Shown in pieces: positions 24,201 through 33,615 of a stretch of DNA of 64,000 nt. The stretch is from Pycnopodia helianthoides (taxonomy: Eukaryota; Echinodermata; Asteroidea; Forcipulatida; Asteriidae). How positions within the stretch are numbered: the stretch's first letter is position 1; every line of letters starts with the position of its first letter. The notes under the pieces are model-generated. The model was not told the DNA's origin, did no database searches, and saw nothing but the letters and a program-made list of their open reading frames with translations. The stretch is from contig CM063255.1 of NCBI GenBank assembly GCA_032158295.1, positions 16,706,094-16,770,093 on the forward strand, read 5' to 3'. Position numbers and translations under genes: made by a program.

Positions 24201-27200
24201 GGGTGTGGGTTCAAATCCCGATCATGACACTTATGTTTTATGTCTAATGTCATTCTCACACAAACAGGGTATAGTGCACATTCAACTAAAGTCACCATTT
24301 GGGCTGAAGGGTTAAGCTTTCTTCCAAACCAGCCTTGGATCATACCTGAGTATGCTATGGTAACTAGTCTGCTACGTTCAAGAGGACCAGTCTTGGATCT
24401 TACCTGAGTATGCTATGGTAACTAGTGTGCTTTGTTCAAGAGGACCAGCCTTGGATCTTACCTGAGTATGTTATGGTAACTAGTCTGCTACGTTCAAGAG
24501 GACCAGCCTGGGATATTACCCGAGTATGTTATGGTAACTAGTCTGCTTCATTCTACACGACCAGCCTGGATCTTACCTGAGTATGTTATGTAACTAGTTG
24601 CTTTGTTCAAGGACCAGCCTTGGATCTTACCTGAGTATGTTATGGTAACTAGTCTGCTATGTTCAAGAGGACCAGCCTTGGATCATACCTGAGTATGCTA
24701 TGGTAACTAGTCTGCTATGTTCAAGAGGACCAGCCTTGGATCTTACCTGATATGTTATGGTAACTAGTGCTTTGTTCAAGAGGACCAGCCTTGGATCTTA
24801 CCTGAGTATGCTATGGTAACTAGTCTGCTATGTTCGAGAGCACCAGCCTTGGATCATACCCGAGTATGCTATGGTAACTAGTCTGCTATGTTCAAGAGGA
24901 CCAGCCTTGGATCTTACCTGAGTATGCTATGGTAACTAGTCTGCTACGTTCAAGTGGTGGAGCCCAATGACCCCACAATGAATGCATGGCAGGAAAAGTC
25001 ACACCCTAAAAAAGATAAAACATAACATACAAGTTGAGCTTAGTTCCTTTCCATGTTTAAGTAATTAGCTGCTGTCTGTACACTTTAAGTCATTCTAAAA
25101 CTTTACTTTAAAGTATTGTTATTGCCTAGGTTTTATAGTTTTCATTGTGTGGCACTTTGGGGGATTTTACATAAGGCAGGGAACAATTTCGCCCAGCAAA
25201 TTTGCAATGCAAAATATTTGGACTGTACGTGTTTAGTGCACACTGAATGCTAATGTTGAGTAGCAAATCCATTGTGAAGAAGAAGGACGTAATGAAAAGG
25301 TACCAGAGGAAGGGCAAAAGCAATTAATGTGCAAAATTGTGTTTCAAAACAACTGAGTGTGAAAATTTTATCGGTTTTCTGACATTCGTTAATCATAGGA
25401 AGGTTAAATTCTGCATGGAAATGGGAAAACATATCTATGAGGTAATTCTAGCAGCAAAAATGTTACAGTAATGCCACTTTTTTTGTCAGGAGCCATTCTA
25501 TCTGTTACGGCCTTTTCTTACTGGGAAAAAGTACTTTGGGCGCCTGGAAAGAAGGGCGAAGAGCCTTACGGAACTGATGCATATTGTGTAGCATTTTGCT
25601 ATGCTAACCAAGGGAAAGCTTTCACTGTAAGGTGCCATAAAAATGCCTTGTGACTATCATGGCTATCATGCTACCAAAAATAGGTGTATGACCCAGGGGG
25701 GCAGCAACTGCCCTCCCAAATTTGGGCGAAACAGTGGGGAAAACTCAGGGACAGCAAGGAGAAGACAAAATGTACAGAGAAACAAAAAGTACTTTTTGCC
25801 TGGTATTAGAAATTGGTACTTATGTTTTTATCCATGTACAATTTTGGGTAAATCAACCCCTCTACCCCCCCCCCTTAACAAAAGAGTCCCCCTACGCCTA
25901 TGCCTACAAAAAAATCTCATCATCATACCTCTCCAACACCTTCCAGTACCCTAACTGCAATCAAATACTGGTAACCTGCCCTAGCAGCTAACGGTGTAAC
26001 CATGGTAAACACAGCGGTGCAAAGAACCCCAAATCCAAATACTTTCTTCGCTCCGTAGCGATCTGCCAACAATCCACCCGGTATTTGAGTGAAGACATAA
26101 CCGTAGAAGAAAGAGGCAGAATTTGTCCTTGAGTCGCCTCATCCCACTTGAACTCTCCCTTCTATAAAATAATCGCAAAAACATACAACAAGAGAGAAAG
26201 ACAACTGATGAAACAAAATAGACCTTAATAGTTATCATTATCATTATTATTTATTCGCCAATATCAGAAACAACAATATACAAAGTGGTACGAGAGATAA
26301 TCAGGCTAACAAAACAGATAATTTAAATACATGGTTATAAAAAGAGGAGGGGATTTGACGAAGGGGTCAGACAGGTAGGTAGAACACATCCTTACGGACT
26401 GTGAAGGGGGGAGCCCTGTTTCAGCCCCAGGAGTAGGTGGCAAAGGGCCCCTGGCCACTCAGCAGCCACTGCCAGAAACACCGGGGCAAGCCCCTTCTCT
26501 TAGCCATAAGTGTACCTGGGTTCTTTAATGTGCATTACACAACAACAGGGCATGAGGCTTGACGTCCCATCTGAAGGATGAAACATTAGTGGATAAGTGT
26601 CTTGCACAAGAAGTGTCAAGACCGGGACTCGAACCCACACTCTGCAGGTCAAACACACCAGAGCTTGAGTGCAGTGTGCTTGACTGCTCGCCACGACACG
26701 CCACCTCATCTCCTTGTAGACTCCTATAAATCTGACAGTAAACATTTAAGAACTTACCTTGGGAACATGGGTCACGTTCGCAGCCGGGCAAACGAACTGT
26801 GATTGGTCAGAGTCGTATTCACCATGGCAACCAACGCAACACTCAAATTCACCCTCATTGCATAACAGTTACGAAGCCTAGGAAACTCAAGATGGCTAGA
26901 GTATATCGAGCTGATATCAGACCAGGTACTGTGGGATGAAAGAGTAGAAATCTGTTAAAAATTATCGATCTAATATTATCAAACAAGAAGAGATTTGGTG
27001 TAGCTTTCAATCACACAGTACTATTATAACACATCAGGTACACTCAGAAATAACAGTTTTGTCTTACTAAAGTTGTAGCTTTCTTGATTTTAGCTCTGTG
27101 AATGTATGTCACATTTCCACAATTTGCTTTAATCGCAATGATACATGAATCGGGGACTGTTTTTCCTGCTCCACTAAGGAGATTCATGTCATGTGGTTTT

Positions 27201-28555
27201 GTAGGGGTTAACCCCTACTCTTCAACTATTGGCAAATACAGGTTCTAATCTTAGAAACAAATTACGCAAGCACAAAAAAGAACACTGAAGGACTTAAAAC
27301 GAAGACAAATTCACAGAGCAACACAACGTAGCTTTGTCTGAGCTGGCATGAAACTTGTGAGCCATAATAATAGTCTATTAACCATAATCCTCCTTGCGCC
27401 ATTAGGAAGTCAATGTCCCAATGTTTTATACAGTGTTTTGTGCAAAAGTATGATTCCGCTAGACAAAACAAAAAATCGAATAGCAGTTTTGCAGTGCAAA
27501 AAATTTGGACGAAATCGTTCACAGAATTATTAGAGACTTTTGGTGACACAAGGTGCGGCAGCAGACTTTAAAATGGGTAAGAACTAAATCCTTAAAATGT
27601 GCGCACAGTAGGTTTGATGTCACTGGCAGTTTAATTCTATAGAGACCATTGTTTTCTGTATAATCATCACCGTACGCTCATACATCTGAATCTTAATTTG
27701 TTTTGCCTTGTTCTTCTCAGGAAAAATATAACAAAACAGAAACACATTTTAGAATTGTACAGTCTATGATAGCATGGGATACATTTGAAAATTTAAGTTG
27801 GGTACAGTTCCTTTTTATTTGACCCTTTTGTTTGAGCCTAAGTAGATAAAATCCTGCGGCCGTTTTGATAATAATAATAATAATAATAATATACAAACTT
27901 ATAAAGGGCAATTTCTAACAAAAAATTACTTAAGGCGCTACAGAAAAAATGCTAGAGAAAAAGTACTACAAAAGTATCAAGCTCTCTACAAAAAAAATTA
28001 CACCAAAACAGGAATGTTAATAACTTGCAGTAAACAGAAGTTTCTTGATATGAGTTTGAAATGTGTTGAGAGAGTGAGTGTTTCTGATATCTTTGGGTAG
28101 CTTGTTCCATAAAACTGGTGCAATGTGAGAAAATGCACGATCGCCATAGTGGGTGGTACGAGAAGCAGCAGAAGGGAGAAGATAAAGACAGTTTCTTATT
28201 TGAAGAAGCTCTTTGATGTAGGTGGGTACCAAGTCGTAAAGTGCTTTAAAGACAAGTGTGAGGACCTTGTACTCAATTAATTTTGGTACCGGGAGCCAGT
28301 GGAGATCTCTGAAGATAGGGTAATGTGTTCGTGCTTCTTGATTTTGACCAGAACTCGGTGCAAGCTACTTGCGGCCGTTAGGGTCTCTACTAAAGGGTTT
28401 TATTAATTGGTTTTATTAACTGCACATCAAGACATATTCACAAAATGTGACCAACCTTTAGGGGCTGTAAGTGTTGAACTCTTATTTACATCGGATTTGA
28501 TAAGTGATGTATCCCCAGTCGCTTCTGACTCGAAATCATCACTGTGTTCTTCCAT
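18062..28555 (-). CDS. SLC17A5-like: SLC17-family anion transporter, sialin-like; ten coding exons
   Basis: Predicted 12-helix major-facilitator transporter of about 510 residues (human sialin is about 495). Exons run 28,555-28,456, 26,928-26,758, 26,161-25,929, 25,005-24,918, 23,754-23,659, 23,326-23,202, 22,130-21,981, 20,987-20,855, 20,064-19,823 and 18,253-18,062, and all junction phases agree. Family landmarks in order: [97 protein letters not shown]. The Arg of SARY and the His of FPAMH are positions tied to sialin function or disease in humans. By homology it exports sialic acid or related acids with protons from lysosomes; another SLC17 substrate is possible. Exons 2 and 3 carry three apparent 1-base deletions (near 26,868, 26,798 and 26,115) while the other eight are intact, so sequence error is as likely as a pseudogene. 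Confidence 0.9.
18607..18740. mobile_element. MITE with GGCCTGGAATT ends (family B), intronic
   Basis: GAGGCCTGGAATTACA at the left and TGAAATTCCAGACCTGC at the right form terminal inverted repeats. A better preserved copy is at 38,314-38,478, and a one-ended copy (GTGCAGGCCTGGAATTTCAT) starts near 22,748. Confidence 0.7.
19823..20064 (-). CDS. SLC17A5-like: SLC17-like exon 9 (helices 9-11)
   Basis: Encodes [34 protein letters not shown] and [18 protein letters not shown]. This is the most conserved stretch of the family. Acceptor CTTATAG, donor GATCAT/GTAAGT. Confidence 0.95.
20170..20830 (-). mobile_element. SINE-like element with tRNA-type head (family 3), intronic
   Basis: On the minus strand, GGTTCGAATCCCAC is a B-box, preceded by a degenerate tRNA-like stretch with GTAAGACATCTGCTCTAGA. 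The CCACAGGCATAC segment and the distal TATTCTTTATCCC segment also occur around 3,022-3,240. Confidence 0.55.
20855..20987 (-). CDS. SLC17A5-like: SLC17-like exon 8 (helix 8)
   Basis: Encodes [17 protein letters not shown], then GHVADYL and RKIFNALG. Acceptor CATTTCAG, donor TTTAG/GTAAAT. Intact. Confidence 0.92.
21300..21650. repeat. About 75 bp tandem repeat, 4.5 copies, intronic
   Basis: Units start near 21,306, 21,384, 21,458, 21,532 and 21,605: ATCCCTTTATG, then GAGGATTGGAATGAATGTAC and TCTTCCAAAA. It lies in the intron between transporter exons 7 and 8. The minus-strand open frames here are by-products of the repeat. Confidence 0.9.
21981..22130 (-). CDS. SLC17A5-like: SLC17-like exon 7 (helix 7)
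   Basis: Encodes [18 protein letters not shown] and [15 protein letters not shown], in phase 0 at both ends. Its acceptor GATATTTTGCAG sits at the edge of a low-complexity array built from TGATATTTTGT-like units (22,137-22,255). Confidence 0.93.
22137..22255. repeat. Low-complexity array ATATCACAAA beside a splice acceptor
   Basis: Roughly ten irregular units of ATATCACAAA or ATATTACAAA. On the transcribed strand this supplies a long T-rich tract leading into the exon 7 acceptor. Confidence 0.85.
22545..22720 (+). mobile_element. SINE tail fragment
   Basis: GCACCTTGTAAACAATTACA, TGGTGCTATGTAAAGG, GTGCTTTGAGACGCCC and AAGCTCTATATAAGAACTA match 62,500-62,645 (GCACCTTGTTAACGGTTTCA, GTGCTTTGAGCTGCCC, AAGCGCTATATAAAGC) and a short piece near 62,920. 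Confidence 0.55.
23202..23326 (-). CDS. SLC17A5-like: SLC17-like exon 6 (helix 6 and central loop)
   Basis: Encodes [18 protein letters not shown], then [15 protein letters not shown]. This corresponds to the family loop with P..H..IS..E. Acceptor TTTTCTCTCAG, donor GATAAT/GTAAGT. Intact. Confidence 0.9.
23659..23754 (-). CDS. SLC17A5-like: SLC17-like exon 5 (helix 5)
   Basis: Encodes [17 protein letters not shown] and WPLAFYVFG. Acceptor TTTTTTTAG, donor TTTG/GTAAGT. Intact, with phases matching exons 4 and 6. Confidence 0.9.
23880..24125 (-). mobile_element. tRNA-headed SINE (family 1), intronic
   Basis: Read on the minus strand, an A-box-like TCTGTCAGTAGAGCGCCGGC and a B-box GCAGGTTCACGTCCCACTC are followed by TAGTCAATTTTTCTTTG. 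The opposite flank (GGTGCCAGTCAACCTC, then GTCACCTTAAGGGGAT) recurs at 32,815-33,065. Confidence 0.75.
24150..24310 (+). mobile_element. SINE fragment with class II tRNA-type head (family 2)
   Basis: GGCCAAGCAGTTGAGAGC, TGTGGGTTCAAATCCCGATC and ATGACACTTATGTT match the heads at 26,580-26,705 and 34,845-34,930. Confidence 0.65.
24329..24955 (-). repeat. 58 bp tandem array derived from the exon 4 / intron donor junction
   Basis: Ten diverged copies plus the genuine exon end. Each unit on the transcribed strand holds the end of transporter exon 4 (CTTGAACGTAGCAGACTAG, TTACCATAGCATACTCAG), its splice donor (GTAAGATCC or GTATGATCC) and intron bases (AAGGCTGGTCC). Nearly all copies keep a usable GTAAG or GTATG donor. 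Units are mostly 58 bp, two are slightly shorter, and they are arranged head to tail with no spacers. Confidence 0.95.
24918..25005 (-). CDS. SLC17A5-like: SLC17-like exon 4 (helix 4 signature)
   Basis: Encodes [20 protein letters not shown] and [10 protein letters not shown], intact. The donor is CTCAG/GTAAGATCC. The last 37 or so bases of this exon and about 20 bases of the following intron are the source of the tandem array at 24,329-24,955. Confidence 0.93.
25929..26161 (-). CDS. SLC17A5-like: SLC17-like exon 3 (helices 2-3)
   Basis: It starts [15 protein letters not shown], then one base is missing near 26,115, and the frame resumes [23 protein letters not shown] and RVLEGVGE. The WDxxTQGxIL and FFYGY motifs are diagnostic of SLC17. 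The exon is 233 bases where 234 would preserve phase. Confidence 0.9.
26380..26710 (-). mobile_element. Near full-length SINE with class II tRNA-type head (family 2)
   Basis: On the minus strand it begins GGCGTGTCGTGGCGAGCAGT, continues GTGGGTTCGAGTCCCGGTC (B-box) and TGACACTTCTTGTGCAAGAC, and ends near GGCAGTGGCTGCTGAGTGGC. The long variable region between A- and B-box suggests descent from a Ser or Leu tRNA. It lies in the intron between transporter exons 2 and 3. Confidence 0.8.
26758..26928 (-). CDS. SLC17A5-like: SLC17-like exon 2 (helix 1 and start of luminal loop)
   Basis: Acceptor CCCACAG, donor CCCAAG/GTAAGT. It encodes SARYTLAIL and, after a missing base near 26,868, [13 protein letters not shown] and NTTLTNHS. 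After a second missing base near 26,798 it reads [17 protein letters not shown] and NVT are candidate glycosylation sites in the first loop. Restoring two bases makes the exon length fit its flanking phases. Confidence 0.85.
26950..28010. other. Part of SLC17-like intron 1; no gene recognised
   Basis: AT-rich sequence with an ATA microsatellite at 27,868-27,891. No conserved coding segment seen. Confidence 0.45.
28017..28345 (-). pseudogene. LINE (CR1/L2-like) reverse-transcriptase C-terminal remnant
   Basis: A minus-strand frame reads [54 protein letters not shown], then [19 protein letters not shown] and a stop. LHWLPV..RI.YK, Y+..LL, GDRAF...AP.LWN.LP and F+..LK..LF are the recurrent end motifs of CR1/L2-clade reverse transcriptases. 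Everything upstream is missing, as expected for a 5'-truncated insertion. It sits in transporter intron 1, in the same orientation as the gene. Confidence 0.85.
28456..28555 (-). CDS. SLC17A5-like: SLC17-like exon 1 (N-terminal cytosolic tail)
   Basis: ATG at 28,555-28,553 opens 33 codons beginning [12 protein letters not shown]. An acidic dileucine-like DTSLI, the kind of signal sialin uses for lysosomal sorting, lies near residue 15. The donor is AAAG/GTTGGT, a weak match. Its phase (one base over) fits exon 2 exactly, which is the main reason for choosing this start. Confidence 0.75.
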
Positions 28556-28904
28556 TCTAGCTACTTGTAGAGTAAATCTCAGTCAACAACTGCATAATGA
28601 GAGTCAATCACAGTTAATGACTGCATATAAGAGTCAATCACAGTTAACGAATACATACATAGTTAATTGGGTCATTGTTTTCTGAAAGGAATATATGTTA
28701 TTTACATCCTCTTGTTTTCAATAAAAACACAATCATCATTATTATTTTTATTATATATGTCTGGTAATGATACCAAGGATACCTCATAAGTGAACTTAAT
28801 CACTGTAGCTAGCAAGCTTGAGAAAACCTGTAAACAGGGTGCTTGCTATGTGATTGTGAACCATAAACACTGGGGTTAACCCCTACTCTTCAATTATTAG
28901 TGTT

Positions 28905-29300
28905 CTGGATTCTTTTACCTATGACTCAATGTCCCATCTGAAGGAAGAAGCAATAATGGTTTAGTGTCTTCCTCTAGGCCACAAGTGTTGCGAGTTGAGT
29001 CCAGGGGCTCTTAACTGCTCGGTCACGACACACCACGCCAACCACACTTTTGTGTGAACAACAATCATTGGATCATATTTAGTCCATATTTAGTTCATAT
29101 TTAGTTCATCATCAATGACGTGTCATGAGTGTGGGTTCGAGTACCAGCCTGGACATTTTGTGTTGTTAAGCTCCATCCTTCGGAGGGGCATAACAAAGCT
29201 GTAGGTCCTGTGTGTTGTGTAACGCACTTAAAAGAACCAGTACACTTGTAAGAGTTGGGGTTTGCCGCTCAGTGTTTCTGGCATGGTCTGGCAGCAATAT
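28905..29300. mobile_element. Two family-2 SINE fragments in opposite orientations
   Basis: 28,905-29,036 is a minus-strand head (GTCCCATCTGAAGGA to CGGTCACGACACACC). 29,118-29,300 is a plus-strand body (GTGTGGGTTCGAGTACCAGC, then GTGTAACGCACTTAAAAGAA and GTGTTTCTGGCATGGTCTGG). Both match 26,380-26,710. Confidence 0.65.
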
Positions 29301-29364
29301 GCACCAACTCATGTTTCAATCCTTTTAAAGGTGTTGTATTATGGTTGCTTCGTCTCATAAAAAC

Positions 29365-29520
29365 ATTCTAAGCGATCTCCACCAGATGTGATAATTCGGC
29401 ACCAGGACTGTAATTTATGACAGTCATCGCACCTTACAAACATAGACTATTATTACTTATGACTATACTGATAATATTTTGGTTGTGTCAATCAAAATAA
29501 GCAACAATATTTTTGGCTAT
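29365..29520 (+). repeat. Direct repeat, left copy (mate at 30,665-30,830)
   Basis: GATCTCCACCAGATGTGATA, CCAGGACTGTAATTTATGAC and GATAATATTTTGGTTGTGTC recur at 30,665-30,830 with modest divergence. The two copies flank about 1.1 kb containing SINEs and a small tandem duplication. Confidence 0.75.
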
Positions 29521-29895
29521 CCCAATGCTATCTTATTGACTTAAACCATTTGTGTAAACAGAGCTATATTTTTGAGGATTGGTACTGGTATAATTATTAT
29601 AACTTGTAGTGATCTTCCGGTGATCTTTGGGTACAAGTCATGGCAGAGGTCACCCTAGCTGCGATGGATAGACAATGTGACAAAGTGGACTGCAAAGGTG
29701 TGGAACAGCTGAGAGCAGCAGCAGCGATTGAAAGAGAACAATTGATGGCAGCAACCCCAGGAATATGCCCCCATTACAATCTGAGGACAAGGCGGCCACA
29801 GACGAAGGTCTATGCCAAATCGTCCAAATGATGATGATCATTCAACTTAAAACTACGCAACACAGATGCTAACAAAAAAGGGGGACGCAAACATT

Positions 29896-29985
29896 AGAGC
29901 TAGATAGCTCAGTTGGTAGAGCGCCGGCACATTAATCCGGAAGTGGCAAGTTCAAATCCAACTCTAATCAATTTTTCCCAAAAGG
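29896..29985 (+). mobile_element. tRNA-headed SINE head (family 1)
   Basis: GCTAGATAGCTCAGTTGGTA, GAGCGCCGGCACATTAATCC and CAAGTTCAAATCCAACTC are the A-box, anticodon-arm and B-box equivalents, followed by TAATCAATTTTTCCC. The stems are imperfect and the tail is SINE-like, so it is not called as a tRNA gene. Confidence 0.75.
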
Positions 29986-29992
29986 TATAATA

Positions 29993-30245
29993 TTCACTTA
30001 CAATTTGGAACACCTTAATACTGAATACATGAGAGATTCCTGAAGACTGCTGACGGCTTAGAAGAACACAAACTGAAGAGTGATGCTGCTGGGTCAATCA
30101 ACGTCAAGTCCTTGTCTTTAATATTCACTGATATGGAACACCTTGACATAATCCAGAATACATGAGAGATTCCTGAAGACTGCTGATGGCTTAGAAGAAC
30201 ACAATTTGTAGAGTTATGCTACCGGTTGAATCAACAACAAGTTTT
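29993..30245 (+). repeat. 126 bp tandem duplication
   Basis: GAATACATGAGAGATTCCTG, AAGACTGCTGACGGCTTAGA and AGAACACAA occur twice, offset by about 126 bp, each preceded by a TTCACT...GGAACACCTT segment. Confidence 0.85.
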
Positions 30246-30324
30246 TCTCTTTCCTTCCAAAATTTGTCTGAAATGGACACAAAAGAAATATTTCAATAGT
30301 TTATAAACGTTATTTTATACCTGT

Positions 30325-30610
30325 ACTTAGAGATGGGGAGTTTCGTGGTCGAGCGGTCTAAGGTTGTGGACTCAAGTTCTGTTGTTTACAGAATGTGGGT
30401 TAGAATTTTTGCCTGGTAAGTTGCGACACTTTTGTTCTTAAGCAAGGCACCCTATCATAATTGCTCCACTCCACCCAGGAGTACAAGAGGGTACCGGCGA
30501 GAGCTGGGGAGTAACCTGTGATGGACTGGCATCCCGTCCACAGGGAATAGAAGTATTCCCAGTCGTTTACTGCCAATGTAACCAGATATAAGCACCGGCC
30601 TGGTGAGCCA
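30325..30610 (+). mobile_element. SINE with class II tRNA-type head and conserved central domain
   Basis: The head is GTTTCGTGGTCGAGCGGTCT, AAGGTTGTGGACTCAAGTTC and GTGGGTTAGAATTTTTGCC. The body contains GTGATGGACTGGCATCCCGT, a segment I associate with V-domain-type SINEs of deuterostomes and molluscs. Confidence 0.7.
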
Positions 30611-30664
30611 TATTGGCTCGCAACAGACTTTAATTTACTCTTTTTTGTTTTAATTAGGAAGCAT

Positions 30665-30830
30665 CTCAAAATCACTCTTAAGGATCTCCACCAGATTTGA
30701 TAATTTAACGCCAGGACTGTCATTTATGACAGACATGGCACCTTATAAAAACCTACACTATTATCATTTATTATTATACTGATAATATTTTGACTGTGTC
30801 AATCGAAATAAGCAACAATATTTTAGGCAA
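30665..30830 (+). repeat. Direct repeat, right copy (mate at 29,365-29,520)
   Basis: Same sequence as the left copy: GATCTCCACCAGATTTGATA, CCAGGACTGTCATTTATGAC and GATAATATTTTGACTGTGTC. Confidence 0.75.
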
Positions 30831-32449
30831 ACCATTTAGATTCTTTTTTGATAAGTCATTGATTCAAAGTATTCTCACTGTTTTCAGAGTTGTAATTTTG
30901 GTAATCTGTCTAAACATAATGTACAGACACTGGAAAGTCCGAGAAAGAATCAATCCGCGTTTAATTTGTAGCAATCTCACTTCAGTTAGGTTCATTGTAT
31001 GAAAACAAAAAAAGGAGCCGAGCCTAAAGTTCATAAAGTAATGCACGACGCTGCCCAGACACTGATACAGCTGCTTCACTTTTGTCTCTCTGGTCACCAG
31101 ACTACAGGCTGTCGCACCAGACAATCATTTGTACCTATTGCTATTCACATGTTCAATGACAATGCTCTTGGTCAATTTGTTTCGGTATTTGTATTTCTTT
31201 CTGTAATCATCACCATTTGCCCAGGCATAATCAATTTTGCTGATTTTTTTTCACAAAATCTTTAGGAAAAAAAGTTGTTTTGAAAAACAAAATGCATCAT
31301 TTGTTCTAAAATGGGCATCAAAAATTGAGATTCAACTAATTTCTCTCTCAACCTTGTCCCAAATCAATTCTCAATGCTATGATTATCAAACACAAACAAT
31401 ATTGGGACATAACAACTCAAACCAAAAGTTAGAAACTCCAGCAGGAAAATATTTTCCTTTGACAAAAGCCCAAAATGCAAATCGCTTCGCTTCACCTTAC
31501 TTTCACAATTGATTCCACTTCCTCTATTGTGTAACTGACATAGTTTCTCAGCAAAAGCTCAGAACATTTGCAGTGGTGACGGAAGTCAGACGTGATCACA
31601 ACAACTAGGTTTCTAAGGTTAGAGTTTGTCTCTCAAACTTCTTGGTTTTCATTCAACACTGAAGGTAAGTACTTTCATGAGTCCATTTCAACCAAAATGT
31701 AATAATTGTAATAATTTTTACTATTAATTGAATCGCTGTATAGCTACGTGTTTTGCTTAACAGAAAAATTCACTTATGAACTACTCCCAAAAGTTTGACC
31801 ACAGCAGGGCCAACAAAACATTTTTGCTCAACAGAATAAGGCCACCAGTCAAAGTCCGATATCATGTCTACTGTTTATAAGTGTTTCCCCTACTTATCAA
31901 AAACCTTTTAACCTTGCAGCGATGCACCCAACCACAGTGCTTTGGCACATATCAAGAAAAACATAACCATTTCAAAATGGTAGATCCCAACCCCGTGATA
32001 CTTCTTGATATCCTGCAGTGTACCAATACACACGTTTTAGGAGGGGCGTCAATCAACAGGGGTCGTCAATTTGGTCAGGAGGGGTGGTGAAAAAAAAATT
32101 CCCATAGGTCATGCACAAACTCCTATCTCTGAGGCAAGCGGGCCACAGAGCACTACCACAGCTTGGTGGTAAGGCATTTTGTGTCTGACCGCTCTAGGTT
32201 CAATGGGCTTTTGTGAATGAAGGTCTTGTGATCTTGTGCCGACAGCAGACTGGTTTAGCAAACATAAATCATTGAGATAAGGCAGAACAGACCCTCTTAA
32301 CCTGGTATTCATTAATATGATGTTTTCTTAACATACTCAAAGTAGGATTTGAAATGTATTTGGAGACAAAAAATTTCCCTTGAAGTAGAGTAGGAATGAA
32401 TTAAGTTAAAGAGTTGGTGCAGCACAATCTCTTTCACTTAATTTCTTCC

Positions 32450-33065
32450 TACAAATTTTGGGTTGAAGAAAGAGAAATTGACTAGAGAGCTCATGGTGCT
32501 CTACGAACTGAGGTATCTAGCCCTATGTTGGCAGTCTCCCTAATTTGTCAATATCTTTTTTCGCTACATTAAGTGTACACTATAATCAAGGACATTAGAA
32601 ACAACAGAGAACACAAAGTAATTCTTTGCTGATCTAGTATCAGTTAAACTTGCGTATTTTTTATTCTTAAGGGCAAAGAACTGGATTTCAAGTTGATTCA
32701 TAAACCTTTTTAAAATAACTGTTGCTTCTTTCAAATCCGTCGTTTATATAAAAAAAAGGTTAAAAATAATAAACAAGTAATAAGCCACAAGGCAAACTGA
32801 CTGGGTAGTTTCTTACCAATTTGAGGTTGAAAAAAGAAAAGCTCACAAGAGCAGGATTTGAACCAACGACCTCCGGATTACCGTGGAGGCGCTCTACCAA
32901 CTGAGCTAACTAACCCTATGTTGGAAATTTCCCTATTTTGCAAGCATTTTTGTTCAAGGGTGCCAGTCAGAAGTCACACAACTGCTACCTGTCTAGTAGC
33001 CAGGGATCACACCCAAGTTTAGAATAAAACTTGGAAAGCCAGGGGATCACCTTAAGGGGATCAAT
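32450..33065 (-). mobile_element. Two family-1 SINEs (one partial, one near complete)
   Basis: 32,458-32,570 has a deleted head (AATTGACTAGAGAGCTC, then CTACGAACTGAGGTATCTAG). 32,815-33,065 has the full minus-strand head (B-box GATTTGAACC, A-box complement CTACCAACTGAGCTAAC) and the body GGGTGCCAGTCAGAAGTCAC ending CACCTTAAGGGGATC. Confidence 0.75.
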
Positions 33066-33187
33066 TTTTTAGGGAGATCGCTAGATAACCACTAATCATA
33101 AATAAGTTCATCTATGATAGCGAATGCACACGCAAAATCAATAAGCTACATCAGGAGCTTATAAAGGGACACGGGTGGAAACAAATC

Positions 33188-33615
33188 TGGAAAAAATCTT
33201 CGTTCGACCAAAAATAATATTTGTTCCAACAAAACAAATCTACGGCACATGCCTGTATTTAGACACAGACACCACTGTTGACAACACTGCAGGCTGCTAG
33301 CATGCAAGCTGTAGACTAAGAATAATCTTCGTTCGAACGAAGCAAAAATATCCGAACAAAAGAAAATCTTTGTTTGAACAAAGATTTGTTTTTCAGTCGA
33401 ACAAAGTAATAAAAAAAAAATGCATGTGCACATGTGCTGCCGGAGACACCGTCACCATTGTTGACGACGTGGAGGCACGCTAGCAGTCACGTCTACAGCC
33501 TGCACGCTGGTATCCTGCAGCGTCGTCAACTGTGACAGCGCTGTGTCTATATGCAGGCACGCCACGAGTTTGTTAATATTTTTGTGCAATCCATTCGAAA
33601 GAATTTTTTTTACAT
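33188..33615. mobile_element. Fold-back element with about 125 bp arms
   Basis: 33,190-33,314 (ATCTTCGTTCGACC, AACAAATCTACGGCACATGC, TGTTGACAACACTGCAGGCT, GCAAGCTGTAGAC) is inverted at 33,488-33,612 (GTCTACAGCCTGCACGCTGG, TGCAGCGTCGTCAACTGTGA, ATGCAGGCACGCCACGAGTT). The arms are diverged. The roughly 170 bp centre is itself rich in short inverted GTTCGAAC-type and TTTGTTTGAACAAAG motifs. Confidence 0.75.

Noticed and set aside
24329..24955. CRISPR-like array
   Set aside because: Regular repeats but no spacers, in a eukaryotic intron, and the unit is an exon-intron junction.
29640..29831. 63-codon frame ending YNLRTRRPQTK, possible retroelement gag/pol tail
   Set aside because: The YNLR.R ending is suggestive, but nothing upstream resembles gag, protease or polymerase.
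29896..29970. Functional tRNA gene
   Set aside because: A- and B-boxes are present, but stems mismatch, the tail is SINE-like and sister copies are scattered through the window.
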